Source: Myxococcota bacterium | GTDB lineage: Bacteria > Myxococcota_A > UBA9160 > PR03 | NCBI GenBank assembly: GCA_030066475.1 | Contig: JASJBO010000083.1 | Span: forward strand, 1 to 31,684 | Reading direction: 5' to 3' | DNA length: 31,684 nucleotides | Part shown: positions 31,403-31,684 of the stretch, in pieces | How the letters are laid out: each line of letters opens with the position of its first letter | How positions within the stretch are numbered: the stretch's first letter is position 1 | Translations under genes and position numbers: made by a program | The notes under the pieces: model-generated | Seen by the model: only the letters and a program-made list of their open reading frames with translations | Databases searched by the model: none | Told to the model about the DNA's origin: nothing

Positions 31403-31684
31403 TGGACTTCGCTCGCCTGCGGCGCTTGCAGGGTCCGCGGAGGCGGCCTTGTGGACTTCGCTCGCCTGCGGCTCGCTGCGCGCGCCTGCGGCGCTTGCAG
31501 GGTGCCCGCGTAGGGGCTCCTTGCTCCGCGGAGGCGGCCTTATGGACTTCGCTCGCCTGCGGCTCGCTGCGCGCGCCTGCGGCGCTTGCAGGGTGCCCGC
31601 GTAAGGGCTCCTTGCTCCGCGGAGGCGGCCTTATGGACTTCGCTCGCCTGCGGCTCGCTGCGCGCGCCTGCGGCGCTTGCAGGG
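31403..31684 (-). repeat. Tandem repeat array R5 (91-bp units), runs off the window
   Basis: Minus-strand copies of the GNA-hairpin family. Full 91-bp units lie at 31452-31542 and 31543-31633, and a partial one at 31634-31684. They differ only at single bases (CTTGTGG/CTTATGG, GTAGGGG/GTAAGGG). A 49-bp deleted unit (31403-31451) precedes them. The cores are reverse complements of the R1 type with hairpins GCGCC-GCA-GGCGC and GCC-GCA-GGC. The array probably continues beyond the right edge. Confidence 0.92.

Noticed and set aside
31399..31604. Repeat-encoded peptides such as [11 protein letters not shown]
   Set aside because: The peptide recurs only because the same DNA repeat is open in that frame; codon positions show no coding signature and the frame varies between copies.

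Overview
This is a gene-dense, very GC-rich (roughly 70%) chromosomal segment from a Gram-negative bacterium. Heptose synthesis (gmhA), a Tat substrate, a lipoprotein, a PpiD-type periplasmic chaperone and the mreBCD-mrdA-rodA rod-shape cluster all point to an outer-membrane-bearing rod. The gene mix (F420-type luciferase-like oxidoreductase, GMC oxidoreductase with a gluconate-2-dehydrogenase subunit 3 partner, UbiB kinase, C1-pathway haem genes, many GTG starts) is what I would expect from a high-GC deltaproteobacterial-grade lineage such as Myxococcota or Binatota. That placement is inference; no rRNA gene is present.

Layout, left to right. (1) 1-200: tandem copies of a 92-bp repeat. (2) 242-4744 (+): a four-gene operon joined by GTGA overlaps: PLP-dependent deaminase-like enzyme, Tat-exported small subunit, GMC oxidoreductase, MATE exporter. 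(3) 4763-5347 (-): CBS-domain protein. (4) 5364-9359 (+): four coupled genes: unknown protein, polytopic protein with a pseudopilin-like tail, UbiB/AarF kinase-like protein, LLM oxidoreductase. (5) 9412-11040 (-) Kef-type antiporter, divergent from (6) 11145-11471 (+) 2Fe-2S ferredoxin. (7) 11472-11630 repeats, then a 59-codon DUF4177-like gene and hemB (-). (8) 12838-13022 repeats, a membrane-anchored tyrosine-phosphatase-like gene (-) and a tiny membrane protein gene (+). (9) 14274-18812 (-): cobA-hemD fusion, hemC, hemA and a HemX/CcsA-like gene, so most steps from glutamyl-tRNA to uroporphyrinogen III and precorrin-2 are here. (10) 18857-20978 (-): gmhA, a deoxyhypusine-synthase-like unknown and a macrodomain protein, overlapping head to tail. 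(11) 21110-21888 (+): lipoprotein with a degenerate rhodanese domain, and thioredoxin. (12) 21898-22341: repeats and a 168-bp imperfect palindrome. (13) 22337-29639 (-): mreB, mreC, mreD, mrdA, rodA, HAD-IB phosphatase and a secreted alpha/beta hydrolase. (14) 29896-31398 (+): PpiD/SurA-type chaperone. (15) 31403-31684: tandem 91-bp repeats running off the right edge.

The most unusual signal is a dispersed, apparently undescribed repeat family with at least ten copies in five intergenic clusters. Each copy has a ~47-bp core predicted to fold into two small hairpins with GNA-type triloops. Stem sequences change in a compensating way between copies. Two further genome-wide habits show: translational coupling almost always by GTGA, and several starts lying 6-9 nt after a TANNNT -10 hexamer, which suggests leaderless mRNAs.
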